Assembly: GCF_017298635.1 (NCBI RefSeq)
Contig: NZ_CP071182.1
Coordinates: forward strand, 1,240,001 to 1,304,000
Direction of reading: 5' to 3'
DNA: 64,000 nucleotides
DNA from: Paenalicyclobacillus mengziensis
GTDB lineage: Bacteria; Bacillota; Bacilli; Alicyclobacillales; Alicyclobacillaceae
Shown: positions 18,501-26,870 of the stretch, in pieces
Layout of the letters: each line of letters opens with the position of its first letter
How positions within the stretch are numbered: position 1 is the stretch's first letter
Translations under genes and position numbers: made by a program
The notes under the pieces: model-generated
Seen by the model: only the letters and a program-made list of their open reading frames with translations
What the model was told of the DNA's origin: nothing
Database searches by the model: none

Positions 18501-18558
18501 GGAGGGGGACCGAGGGAAAAGGGCTGCTGTTCAGTACCTCGCCGGCGGTCTACCCTAC

Positions 18559-18572
18559 GTCACGTACGGTTC
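18559..18572 (+). ncRNA. domain V of intron A, 3' part
   Basis: GTCACGTACGGTTC, the 3' strand of domain V of intron A. It pairs with GAGCCGTATGAC at 16106-16117. Confidence 0.85.
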
Positions 18573-18681
18573 TGAGGGGGTGAGGGCATCGCAAGGTGCC
18601 TGAGCTACCCGACCAGCTTAGTCCCGCAAGATACATGTACTGGACTTGGTTGGTGGGAAGATTTCCGTCGCTTAATTCAGT

Positions 18682-18687
18682 TATAAT
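18682..18687 (+). promoter_or_regulatory. candidate -10 box for the vapBC-type operon
   Basis: TATAAT 35 nt upstream of the antitoxin start; no clear -35 at the expected distance. Confidence 0.4.
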
Positions 18688-18721
18688 ACTGGTACACACA
18701 TTTATGTAGGGGGCGAGGGGT

Positions 18722-18955
18722 ATGGCGATGTCGAAAAAGCTTGATCACGAAACAGCGAATCAATTAAGGACGATTTTCTCCAAGCTCAATTTGGATAGTC
18801 GAAAGATCACAGTCGACTTGTACAATGAAACTGTTGAGTCAGAGGATGAGTACGCTGTTGATGACATTCTTGAGTCTGCTGGAATTCTAACTCCTGAAGA
18901 GGCTCGACAACTCGAAGAGACGGTACGCCAAATGCGCGAGAGTGACTGGGATTGA
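18722..18955 (+). CDS. antitoxin of a VapBC-type pair
   Basis: 77 aa, acidic. No DNA-binding motif is obvious; the protein is Glu/Asp-rich in its C-terminal half (ESAGILTPEEARQLEETV), which in such systems wraps around the toxin. The assignment as antitoxin comes from its size, its position just before and overlapping a PIN-domain gene, and its strong AGGGGGCGAGGGG ribosome site. The family is not recognised. Confidence 0.72.
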   Translation: MAMSKKLDHETANQLRTIFSKLNLDSRKITVDLYNETVESEDEYAVDDILESAGILTPEEARQLEETVRQMRESDWD

Positions 18956-19353
18956 GCGCTATGCGTGGATATTTGCTGGACACAAATATCGCCATCGCCA
19001 TCCTGGCTAACGAGTCAATTGTCATGGAGTTTGTTCGGCAGGCAGCGAACGACAAGATGCCGCTATTTTTCTCCGTGATCACTGAATGCGAGGTTTTTAG
19101 TGGTATATCGTCAGAGCAGAAGTTACACGGTTTGCAACTCTTTAATAAGCGGCGCTGCATAGACGTTACTTCCACAATAGCCCGAACTGCAGGGGAGTTA
19201 AGGCGCGATCAGCGAGACAAAGGCAGAAAACTAAAAACTCCTGATGCCTTAATCATAGCGACTGCTATTGATGCCCAATTAGGACTTGTGTCACGGGATT
19301 CTGACATGCAGTTTATTAAAGGTGAACTGGACGTCCTGGTTGTTCGGTTGTAA
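18952..19353 (+). CDS. vapC: PIN-domain toxin, VapC-like
   Basis: 133 aa from TTG 18952, or 130 aa from ATG 18961. The PIN ribonuclease fold is shown by LLDTNIAIAIL (first Asp), TECEVFSG (Glu) and TPDALIIATA (third Asp), with a last acidic SRDSDMQF. VapC proteins cut RNA in a Mg-dependent way, often tRNA. It overlaps the antitoxin by 4 nt at the TTG. It lies right behind the nested introns, a typical place for stability modules in mobile DNA. Confidence 0.88.
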   Translation: MSAMRGYLLDTNIAIAILANESIVMEFVRQAANDKMPLFFSVITECEVFSGISSEQKLHGLQLFNKRRCIDVTSTIARTAGELRRDQRDKGRKLKTPDALIIATAIDAQLGLVSRDSDMQFIKGELDVLVVRL

Positions 19354-19546
19354 AATGTACGTTCTTCGTGCCCTGCGGAATTCATTAAATTTGTTCCCTT
19401 CTTCCACCTCAAGCAATATTAAAGCGATAACCAGATGTTAACAAGGGGCGCGCTCCTTGTTGCCATCCAACGTATGAATATTCAGCCTGGCTGAGGCACG
19501 CCTTCTGACGCTCTAGGGCAGCATTCCTGAAGAAGGAGGCCGCTGG

Positions 19547-19735
19547 ATGAAAAGACGGAACAATAACAGTTGGTGGATCTTCATGGTATTCTGGGCAGGT
19601 ATGTCTGCCCTTAATAGTCGTTTATTAGACGTTCCTTGGTTATTTGCAATGTTGACAGCTGAAGCTGGGGTTCTTCTGGTGTGGTTTGCAATTCGGCTTA
19701 TTTTCAGTCGCCGCAAACGGTGCACCCGTTTGTAA
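19547..19735 (+). CDS. small membrane protein, unknown function
   Basis: 62 aa with a basic start (MKRRNNNS), two hydrophobic helices (WWIFMVFWAGMSA and WLFAMLTAEAGVLLVWFAIRL) and a basic tail (SRRKRC). The ATG has an excellent AAGGAGG site 7 nt upstream, which argues that it is real. No family recognised. A short GC-rich hairpin (AACAAGG...CCTTGTT, 19440-19461) lies upstream and may end vapC transcription. Confidence 0.6.
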   Translation: MKRRNNNSWWIFMVFWAGMSALNSRLLDVPWLFAMLTAEAGVLLVWFAIRLIFSRRKRCTRL

Positions 19736-20255
19736 ACACACATTGATCATTTGGGAAGTGCGATGGGATGTCTGCCGTGAAATTCGGTGGCAGTGTGGGT
19801 GCCGATGGCGGTGGTGCATAAGTATCTGAGCTAACCTTTTCTTGAGTTACTGTACTCGGGGGCATAACCCTCGTAGTGACTGTCCGGCAGCAAGTGCATA
19901 TACATGGAACGGGTACGTTTAGGCTTATTGCACATATGAGAGATGTGTGCAGTGCCCAATGAGGTGTTATATATTGAAGCCACCAACTGAAGTGGTTGGC
20001 GGGTACCTCATCCGCCAAGGCAAGGATGGCATGCGTTGGGTTTGAACAGACCCAGGGTGTGAAGCCAACCTAACACATTTATTAGTCGTGGGAGTCCAAT
20101 ATAAATACAGTGCAAAATTGCATCGACGTACCGGCTTCTGGCGTGTTGGGTCATCTGACCTATACAAATTCTATCTATGTTTCGTATAATAACGTCGGAA
20201 TATAGTGATAATTATTGTTGCTATTACAGTAGCATTTTAGTGAGGGGACGGGGCT
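19736..20255. other. 520-bp gap before the repeat protein
   Basis: No coding frame is convincing. A short hairpin around CCACCAACTGAAGTGGTTGG (about 19980-19999) is the only structure I see. The last 80 bp are AT-rich and probably hold the promoter of the surface protein; a GAGGGGACGGGG ribosome site precedes its ATG. Confidence 0.4.
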
Positions 20256-22534
20256 ATGTCTTCTGACCATATTCCAGTTGTGAAAGGTAAACGAATAGCA
20301 CGGACATCAAAGAGACCCAAGAGGCTCATGCTAGTGATGTGCATTCAGCCGCTGGTTTTTTTTGGTGTGACACCATTTTTAAATGGTGCTCCTCTTGTTT
20401 ATGCGGGAACAACCTACCCCGTGCACTACAGCGTAAATGGAAACACGGGCGGGTCCGGTGGTACCGGGGGCAATGGTGGACTACTGATTGGTACTGGTGG
20501 TACTGGTGGTACTGGTGGTACTGGTGGTACTGGTGGTACTGGTGGTACTGGTGGTACTGGTGGTACTGGTGGTACTGGTGGTACTGGTGGTACTGGTGGT
20601 ACTGGTGGTACTGGTGGTACTGGTGGTACTGGTGGTACTGGTGGTACTGGTGGTACTGGTGGTACTGGTGGTACTGGTGGTACTGGTGGTACTGGTGGTA
20701 CTGGTGGTACTGGTGGTACTGGTGGTACTGGTGGTACTGGTGGTACTGGTGGTACTGGTGGTACTGGTGGTACTGGTGGTACTGGTGGTACTGGTGGTGC
20801 TGGTGGTACTGGTGGTGCTGGCGGTACTGGTGGTACTGGCGGTACTGGCGGTACTGGTGGTACTGGCGGTACTGGTAGTGCTGGTGGTACTGGTGGTGCT
20901 GGCGGTACTGGTGGTGCCGGTGGTGCCGGTGGTGCTGGTGGTGCTGGTGGTGCCGGTGGTGCTGGTGGACTGATTGGTACTGGTGGTACTGGCGGTACTG
21001 GTGGACTGATTGGTACTGGCGGTACTGGTGGTGCTGGCGGTACTGGTGGTGCCGGTGGTGCCGGTGGTGCTGGTGGACTGATTGGTACTGGTGGTGCTGG
21101 TGGTACTGGTGGTGCTGGTGGTACTGGTGGTACTGGTGGTGCTGGTGGTGCTGGTGGTGCCGGTGGTGCCGGTGGTGCCGGTGGTGCGGTGGTGGTGCCG
21201 GTGGTGCCGGTGGTGCCGGTGGTGCTGGTGGACTGATTGGTACTGGTGGTGCTGGTGGTACTGGTGGTGCTGGTGGTGCTGGTGGTGCTGGTGGACTGAT
21301 TGGTACTGGCGGTACTGGTGGTGCTGGCGGTACTGGTACTGGTACTGGTACTGGTACTGGTACTGGTACTGGTACTGGTACTGGTACTGGTACTGGTACT
21401 GGTACTGGTACTGGTACTGGTACTGGTACTGGTACTGGTACTGGTACTGGTACTGGTACTGGTACTGGTACTGGTACTGGTACTGGTACTGGTACTGGTA
21501 CTGGTACTGGTACTGGTAGTGGTAGTGGTAGTGGTAGTGGTAGTGGTAGTGGTAGTGGTAGTGGTAGTGGTAGTGGTAGTGGTAGTACTGGTGGAGCTGG
21601 TGGAGCTGGTGGAGCTGGTGGAGCTGGTGGAGCTGGTGGAGCTGGTGGAGCTGGTGGAGCTGGTGGAGCTGGTGGAGCTGGTGGTATAAACGGCAGTGGC
21701 AGCAGTGGTAGTACTGCAACCGGATCAAGTGAAAGTACGGTATCGCCAGTCTTGCCAACGGTAGTGACGACACACTTATTTGACACAACAGGGGGCACAG
21801 TCGCCGCAAAAGTTGGAAACACGAACATCCAGTTGAGTGTCCCGCAAGGTGCGTTTACGACGCAAGACGAGGTAACGGTCACCACTGGGACATCGAGCGA
21901 TGTTACGTCCCTGGTGAAAGGACTTCCAAAGGGGAGTGTCGCGACTATCTTTGGTGTCAATTTTTCGGGTGGTACGCCAACAAAACCGATCATAGTGACG
22001 ATTATAGATCCGAGTATCCCTGCCGACGGTTTAATGTACAAACTCACATTTAAAGGACAGTTGGTGCCGCTCAAGTCGACAGTGATTAGCGGAAAAGCCG
22101 TCGTATCGTTTACGTCCGATCCGGACTTTGTGGTCCTCGCTGTGAAATCAAAACAACGGGTGATGACGTTTGCCAGACACGCGAGTATTGTGCCAGCTAT
22201 CATAAATCAGGATGCAGGCACAGAGAAGACGTACATGCCCATTTGGTATGTGATGCAATTGTTACGGGAGCTCAACATTCAGAGCAAATGGGATGGACAC
22301 CACTGGTACTTGACGACGGCGACACCGAAATCATATGACCATATGAATGCTGGAAGTGGGGACATGCAAATCTATGTGGATGGAACACTCGTTCAAAGCG
22401 TGACCGGACTATATGGAACAGATCCGTCTACAGGTAGAACGACGACATTCATGCCGATATTGTACCTACAACAGGCGTTGACGAAGTTAGGTGTACAAAA
22501 CACGTGGGATGGCACTACGTGGAGTTTGACGTAA
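20256..22534 (+). CDS. secreted Gly-Gly-Thr repeat surface protein, split by a one-base frameshift
   Basis: One gene read in two frames, about 759 codons if joined. Residues 1-50 are a long signal peptide ([17 protein letters not shown], possible cleavage after VYA). Then come about 75 GGT/GGA triplets with LIG interruptions, a (Gly-Thr)n block, a (Gly-Ser)n block and ten GGA triplets, followed by a folded C-terminal region from about 21700. The first frame ends at 21236 in VVPVVLVD because GC at 21186-21189 should be GCC; the second frame then stays open to 22534. The C-terminal 110 residues hold two stalk-like modules ([12 protein letters not shown]...WDGHHWYL and [12 protein letters not shown]...WDGTTWSL). 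A collagen-like filament on the spore or cell surface is a reasonable guess. Slippage, phase variation or assembly error could explain the shift. Confidence 0.75.
20490..20798 (+). repeat. 9-bp tandem repeat GGTACTGGT, about 34 copies
   Basis: Almost perfect array coding for Gly-Gly-Thr. Identity is at the DNA level, not only at the protein level, so it is prone to slippage. Degenerate units with GCT, GCC and GGC follow to about 21328. Confidence 0.95.
21329..21514 (+). repeat. 6-bp tandem repeat GGTACT, 31 copies
   Basis: Perfect hexanucleotide array coding for Gly-Thr in the downstream frame. Confidence 0.95.
21515..21586 (+). repeat. 6-bp tandem repeat GGTAGT, 12 copies
   Basis: Perfect array coding for Gly-Ser, joined directly to the GGTACT block. 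Confidence 0.95.
21590..21679 (+). repeat. 9-bp tandem repeat GGTGGAGCT, 10 copies
   Basis: Perfect array coding for Gly-Gly-Ala, the last repeat block before the folded C-terminal region. Confidence 0.95.
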
Positions 22535-22683
22535 CCAGGTCAACAAGCGCGGATATCAAAGCGATTGTATTTTTCCAGCGCTACCACATGCGGCTCTAGC
22601 AAAGATCACGCGAGACCTGCCATTTTAATTTTAATCTAGTTCGCAATCTACTTGCGCATAAGGGGGCGAAACCTGAAGAAGCG

Positions 22684-23240
22684 GGTGTGTGCGTATTCCG
22701 GAGCAATTCGGCCACCCGTTCCGGAAAATATCGGCCGGGCATTCCGGAATTAAACGGGCACTGAATCCGAAAAATAACGGCCACTCATTCCGCTAGGAAC
22801 CGGCCAGGTGTTCCGCTAAATTCCGGCCAATTATTCCGACTAAAACCGACCATTGCTGAGCGGTTATCGAATCAGTGGCCGACAAGTATCGGAATCTAAG
22901 TCTCCGCTTCATTTCCTCAGTGTTGGCGACAAAATTCATGGCAGGTAGACAAATTTCGCTCTGGAATCCAATCCGTGTCCCAGATTGGAAGGGAGCACAT
23001 GTCTACGTGGCTAGACGAAGGACGCCAATGCGAAAGATCAAGGAAGTACTCAGGCTTTACCACGACGTTCATCTCAGTGAACGAGCCATCAGTCGAAGTG
23101 TCAATTTGTCACGGGACACGGTGTTGAGGATTCTCAGCCGGTTTAGTGAAGTCGGATTGTCAAGGCCACTGAACTCGGACATTGACGACACGAAGTTAGA
23201 AACCCTGCTGTTTCCGAACTCCCAGGGCCGTCCCCAGGCT
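22684..23240 (+). mobile_element. IS21-family relic (left end plus istA start)
   Basis: Starts near TGTGTGCGTATTCCGG, continues with six exact-period 23-bp boxes and then the first 70 codons of an IstA transposase. The rest of istA, all of istB and the right end are absent. Confidence 0.75.
22709..22846 (+). repeat. six 23-bp phased boxes, IS21-type transposase-binding sites
   Basis: Units begin CGGCC or CGGGC with ATTCCG or similar at position 11, for example CGGCCACTCATTCCGCTAG and CGGCCAATTATTCCGACTA. The period is exactly 23 bp. A partial seventh unit follows. IS21 elements carry such multiple boxes at their ends. Confidence 0.8.
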
Positions 23241-23330
23241 GTGCCCTTATATATTTTGAGGGAATGGAAGGGCAGGCTGTTCTGGGTCGTCACCATGGTT
23301 ATATATGGATTCGCGAGGGTAGGTCTGTGA
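23028..23330 (+). pseudogene. istA transposase, N-terminal fragment
   Basis: The ATG at 23028 begins MRKIKEVLRLYHDVHLSERA followed by a helix-turn-helix (ISRSVNLSRDTVLRILSRF), the usual start of IstA. Homology by eye fades after PNSQGRPQ at about 23240, and the frame stops at 23330. The catalytic DDE core is missing. Confidence 0.75.
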
Positions 23331-23931
23331 GGGTAGCCACATTGCTCCCTGTTTGTGCTCGGATAATGGTTCAAATCGCTCGGATATTGGCACCCGATGT
23401 CTCTAAAAATGTGTTTGGATTTCTTTGTTTCCTCCGATTCGCGGTCGCACTCTTGAGTCCCCTTCTCCAGCACGAGCACGATAAGAATTCTCTCACTGTC
23501 TCATCGAAAACTCTGAGTCTCCACACGGTCATCGCGAGTTGAATTTCAATAGTTTTGTCATACAATTTTGTTAGTGGAAGTAGGCTTCAGTCTCAGACTG
23601 GCAAGGATTTAGAGGTGCTTGACGGTGAAATCTTATGTGTGAGATGGTTCATAGTTCATCCGGGATAAAATTTATGAGCTAGAGCAAGCCCGACGGATAC
23701 TTTATGATCGCCGTGTACCTGCCATGCATTTTTAGGTGCTTAAAGAGACAAAACCCCGTCACTTTCATGGAATCGGCCCAAATCTGTTGGGCCAGAGGCT
23801 TCGAAACCGTTTCAAACCAGCTTCTTTTATCCGGTAATTTCGGGCACAGTTTTTGCCCCAAAGGACGAACGAATAGTATCACTATCAGTCGCCGTGTCAG
23901 GGGTACAGACTAGCACGCACATATTTGGGTA
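23331..23931. other. 600-bp gap, no gene recognised
   Basis: Several short frames are open but none has a ribosome site or a familiar sequence. Probably decayed DNA between the IS21 relic and the GGDEF gene. Confidence 0.4.
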
Positions 23932-24483
23932 TTGAAAAATCATGAGGTGGCTTTATCGCTTGCGAGAGGCGGTGCCGAATTTCCTACACCAAATCGTCGA
24001 TTGTTTCATGACCGATTCAAGCAAGCGATCAAAGAAGCAGAACGATATGGTCGTAAAATGGCAGTCCTGTATATGGATATGGACAAATTTAAGTCTATCA
24101 ATGACACATTGGGGCATGATGTGGGAGACGAACTGCTGAAACAGGTTGCAGAACGGGTAAGTGGTTGCCTTCGGGAAAGTGACCTCTTCGCTCGGCAGGG
24201 TGGCGATGAATTTACTATCCTTCTTGCTGAAATCAGAGATGAACAGGACGCAATCGAAGTCGCGCACCGAATTCTTTCATCGCTTCAGGAACCATGGAAA
24301 ATTAGGGAGCATATCTTCACCACGACTTCGAGTCTTGGAGTTTCCTTTTACCCGTCGGATGCGATAACGAGGCGAACGTTAGTGAAATATGCTGATGATG
24401 CACTATATGATGCGAAGCAAAGTGGCAAAAATAATGTAAAAATTTATTCTCAACGGCTGGAGACCATAAGTGAAAAGGCGTGA
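23932..24483 (+). CDS. GGDEF diguanylate cyclase, bare catalytic domain
   Basis: 183 aa. The catalytic GGDEF lies at residues 90-94, preceded five residues upstream by RESD (81-84), the RxxD product-inhibition site, so c-di-GMP synthesis with feedback control is predicted. Metal-binding Asp is in YMDMDKFK. The usual domain entry DxLTGLPNRR is replaced by GGAEFPTPNRR, and there is no sensor, PAS or membrane part. The TTG start is the best available but has no good ribosome site. It may be the surviving 3' part of a larger cyclase. Confidence 0.78.
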   Translation: MKNHEVALSLARGGAEFPTPNRRLFHDRFKQAIKEAERYGRKMAVLYMDMDKFKSINDTLGHDVGDELLKQVAERVSGCLRESDLFARQGGDEFTILLAEIRDEQDAIEVAHRILSSLQEPWKIREHIFTTTSSLGVSFYPSDAITRRTLVKYADDALYDAKQSGKNNVKIYSQRLETISEKA

Positions 24484-24487
24484 CAAG

Positions 24488-24517
24488 GTAACTCCCCTCT
24501 GTTGGGGAGCCAGTTAC
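24488..24517 (+). terminator. hairpin after the GGDEF gene
   Basis: GTAA-CTCCCC-TCTGTT-GGGGAG-CCAG-TTAC, only 5 nt after the stop. There is no T-run, so termination strength is uncertain. Confidence 0.5.
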
Positions 24518-24716
24518 CGACCTTCCAAATTAACAGATATTCGCCCTCAAATATGACAAATAAGACCTGGTGATATTTGCTCTTTCTTAGATTATATCAT
24601 TAACTCGTAAAGGCAAACCTGCACGAAAGTCAGGGACGCAATGTCACGTATCTACGGACGAAAGGTGTCTATGAGATGGAGGTGACAGGATAATTCTGAC
24701 GAATTCCGTAAAGGAA

Positions 24717-25508
24717 TCACCCGTGTATTGCTCTCCAATTCTCAATCACCATGTATATAGCCACGATGAAGATGATTACGGAGAAAATGTAGTTCAGCGC
24801 CCTGCGCTTTGTGCTGAGCTTTGTCGCCGCAATGGATCCGATACCGCCTCCGATAATTCCTCCGGCGACGTAACAGAGCACAACCCACCAGTCCACCAAT
24901 CCAGACGCGGCATAGCTCACCGCTGTAGTCAAACCGAACGTACCCACCGCGAAGAGGGATGTACCGATGGCCATAATCATCGACATTCCAGTACTAAACA
25001 TGAGCCCCGGAACGATGAGAAAACCACCGCCGATACCGAAGAAGCCAGAAAGAAATCCCACTATGAGACCTGCAGATGTAATTCGAGTCCACCGAACATT
25101 CGCTTTCTGAAATTCTTGAGCACTTTGCGCGCGCTTCTTCCGGAGCATCAGGATAGCGATGACTATCATCAGGATGGCGAAGAGAAATAATAGCTGCTTA
25201 TCGGGCATCAGTTTGCCAAGAACGGATCCGACGTACGCGCCGACGATACCCGGGACAGTGAATCCGACGGCTGGTTTCCAAAGAACGTGCTTTGCTCTTG
25301 CATGCGCTAAAAGGTTCGCATACGCATTCAGGGAAACGGCAAGGGCGGTGCTGCCGATAACCACGTGCGGATCGTGCATGCCCACCAGATAAAGTAGCAG
25401 GGGGACGGCCAAGATGGAGCCGCCTCCGCCGAGTAAGCCTAACGTAAATCCAACCAAGCCCCCGGAAAGGATGGCTAGGGTATATTGCAGTGCCGAAAGA
25501 TGAGGCAT
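24717..25508 (-). CDS. TauE/SafE-family sulfite/sulfonate exporter
   Basis: 263 aa, about eight hydrophobic segments. The two halves each contain the family's glycine-rich motif (GFTLGLLGGGGSILAVPLLL near the start and GFLSGFFGIGGGFLIVPGL in the second half). Members export small sulfur oxyanions such as sulfite. It is the last gene of a minus-strand operon with a TusA-rhodanese and a DsrE-like protein, which supports a role in clearing sulfite or thiosulfate made during persulfide oxidation. Confidence 0.88.
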   Translation of the reverse strand: MPHLSALQYTLAILSGGLVGFTLGLLGGGGSILAVPLLLYLVGMHDPHVVIGSTALAVSLNAYANLLAHARAKHVLWKPAVGFTVPGIVGAYVGSVLGKLMPDKQLLFLFAILMIVIAILMLRKKRAQSAQEFQKANVRWTRITSAGLIVGFLSGFFGIGGGFLIVPGLMFSTGMSMIMAIGTSLFAVGTFGLTTAVSYAASGLVDWWVVLCYVAGGIIGGGIGSIAATKLSTKRRALNYIFSVIIFIVAIYMVIENWRAIHG

Positions 25509-25548
25509 TCCTTACACGACCTTCCGTTCATTAAGTCGAAAGTGACGT

Positions 25549-26139
25549 TCACTGATTGCCCTCTGCTGTCTTCAGGGAGTGAATGGGTCCACTCCAGTGC
25601 TGCATTCCTTCCACGGCATTGATTGCCCGTTTGAATCCATGCTCATGCAGTATTTGGCAGGCGATATCGCTACGGTTGCCCGAGTGGCACACCACGTGAA
25701 TCTCTTCTTCCGTGAGATGTTTGGCATTTGCAATCCACTCGTGAAGTCTGCCGAGCGGGACGGATTTTGCACCAGGGATGTGACCGAATGTGTACTCGAC
25801 TGGTTCACGCACATCGAGAATGATGGGGTTACCAGCTAGTTTAGTGTGCAATTCTTCGTGTGAAACTGTATACGGGTGCTTCTTTTCGGTTTGAACGTTC
25901 TTTGGCTCCGCACGTCGGATATAGTGGTGAAACGTCCCTTGTTGTTCATTCGTTCCAAGGAACTGGTGACCGGTGCGCATGGCCCAACTCTTCACATCGG
26001 CCACAGACCCAGGATCCGTCGAGATAACCTCCAATACCTGTCCTGGTTCAATTTCGTTAATGGCGCGTTTCGTTTTTACCACCGGCATGGGGCAAGACAG
26101 GCCCTGACAGTCGACTTGTTTGTTGACTCCTTCCAGCAT
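25549..26139 (-). CDS. TusA-rhodanese fusion, persulfide carrier
   Basis: 196 aa with two sulfur-transfer domains. Residues 1-75 are TusA-like with the catalytic Cys16 in SCPMP; residues 90-190 are a rhodanese with Cys151 in the loop CHSGNRS. Both carry persulfide sulfur on the cysteine and hand it to partners. The ATG is preceded by AAAGGAGGGAG. The gene lies 24 bp after the DsrE-like gene and 40 bp before tauE, so the three are one operon. Fusions of this type occur in bacterial sulfide and tetrathionate detoxification loci. Confidence 0.9.
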   Translation of the reverse strand: MLEGVNKQVDCQGLSCPMPVVKTKRAINEIEPGQVLEVISTDPGSVADVKSWAMRTGHQFLGTNEQQGTFHHYIRRAEPKNVQTEKKHPYTVSHEELHTKLAGNPIILDVREPVEYTFGHIPGAKSVPLGRLHEWIANAKHLTEEEIHVVCHSGNRSDIACQILHEHGFKRAINAVEGMQHWSGPIHSLKTAEGNQ

Positions 26140-26163
26140 CGGACTCTCCCTCCTTTAGACTTC

Positions 26164-26559
26164 TTAGAATGTGAGCGACACGTTCGCGTCGTATGCGAAG
26201 TCCAGAAATGTCATAGCACCAGCGAAGTCCACGCCATCGATAAAATCTTCTTTTGTGAGACTCATGACATCCATCGTCATCTGGCAGGCGATGAGCCGAA
26301 CCCCACTCTCCTGCGCCATTTGTATCATGTCGGTGATGGGAGGAACGTTCGCTTTTTTGAACCCCTCTGAAAGCCCCGCGTTGCCTGGAGCAAGCTTTAG
26401 TCTATCCGCAGCATCGTTTCGTATGATGTCTAAACCGTCGAAGGTGAAGAATATCTGTACCTCCGCGTCTGATGCGATTCCTGCCATGGCGATATTCATT
26501 ACTTTATAGGCCGTTTCTACTCCACCGTGAGACGCAATAATGGCTACGCGATTTGACAT
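26164..26559 (-). CDS. DsrE/DsrF/DrsH-like sulfur relay protein
   Basis: 131 aa from the ATG at 26559, chosen because GGAGGG lies 8 nt upstream; a longer in-frame reading to 26604 is less likely. The start VAIIASHGGVETAYKVMNIA and the middle VQIFFTFDGLDII are typical of the DsrE-like small proteins. A conserved cysteine is seen in LIACQMTMDVM. It would accept or pass persulfide sulfur together with the TusA-rhodanese downstream. First gene of the operon, behind a CstR-type site. Confidence 0.85.
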   Translation of the reverse strand: MSNRVAIIASHGGVETAYKVMNIAMAGIASDAEVQIFFTFDGLDIIRNDAADRLKLAPGNAGLSEGFKKANVPPITDMIQMAQESGVRLIACQMTMDVMSLTKEDFIDGVDFAGAMTFLDFAYDANVSLTF

Positions 26560-26612
26560 ATTTCTTTCCCTCCACTTCTGATTCTGTCGATTTGGTTGAG
26601 ACATGTCCGAGT

Positions 26613-26628
26613 ATACGGCACGGGGTAT
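26613..26628. promoter_or_regulatory. candidate CstR operator upstream of the dsrE-tusA-tauE operon
   Basis: ATACG-GCACGG-GGTAT, one base off the pattern ATACC-N6-GGTAT found twice near the cstR and CoA-disulfide reductase genes. It lies about 54 bp upstream of the DsrE-like start. Confidence 0.6.
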
Positions 26629-26870
26629 TTATTTGTAAAAGTAATCATTTTTATATAGGCGATAACATTTATTTATAGTAACAAATGGTTGCTTCGATAG
26701 AATTCTGAATGCGCAGCGTAGCGTTGATTCGAAGTGACTTGCAGGAGCTTGGAGGATTATCCGATGTTAGGTCGTACTTACGACTAAAGTTCACAGGAAG
26801 ATGGTTACAGCGTTTGAAGAAGCTACTTGTAAACGCATGTCGCCACCTTCGCCGACATTCTATTCCATGG
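26629..26870. other. AT-rich intergenic region
   Basis: Holds the putative promoter of the dsrE operon. A few short frames are open, but no gene is supported. Confidence 0.35.

Larger units (their letters stand above)
16126..18558 (+). mobile_element. group II intron B, complete, nested in domain V of intron A
   Basis: 2433 nt. The 5' end GTGCG fits the GUGYG consensus and the 3' end CTACCCTAC fits the AY consensus. 16126-16661 holds the 5' ribozyme domains, 16662-18452 the intron-encoded protein, 18467-18500 domain V and 18501-18558 domain VI. Removing it restores a perfect 34-nt domain V in intron A, which fixes both boundaries. AGTTTT at 16405-16410 could pair (one G-U) with the six exon bases GAAACT before the insertion and is a candidate EBS1. 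Confidence 0.88.
15253..18613 (+). mobile_element. group II intron A, 5'-truncated and split by a second intron
   Basis: The remaining 3' part of a group II intron: C-terminal half of the reverse transcriptase (15253-16107), the first 20 nt of domain V (16106-16125), then after an inserted intron the last 14 nt of domain V (18559-18572) and a domain VI-like stem ending near 18613 (CTACCCGAC). Rejoining the two domain V pieces gives a regular 34-nt hairpin with GAGCC at one end and GGTTC at the other. The 5' half is missing at the IS boundary. Confidence 0.85.

Noticed and set aside
20326..22203. Minus-strand open frames of 442-625 codons (HQY, PVPV, STT repeats)
   Set aside because: They are by-products of stop-free tandem arrays; they lack a ribosome site and credible ends, while the plus strand has a signal peptide and folded C-terminal modules.
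22709..22846. Possible CRISPR array
   Set aside because: The 23-bp units are tandem with degenerate tails and no unique spacers between constant repeats, there are no cas genes, and an istA start follows, so IS21 boxes fit better.
23264..23542. 92-aa plus-strand frame
   Set aside because: No ribosome site, odd composition and no similarity to known proteins; probably decayed DNA after the IS21 relic.
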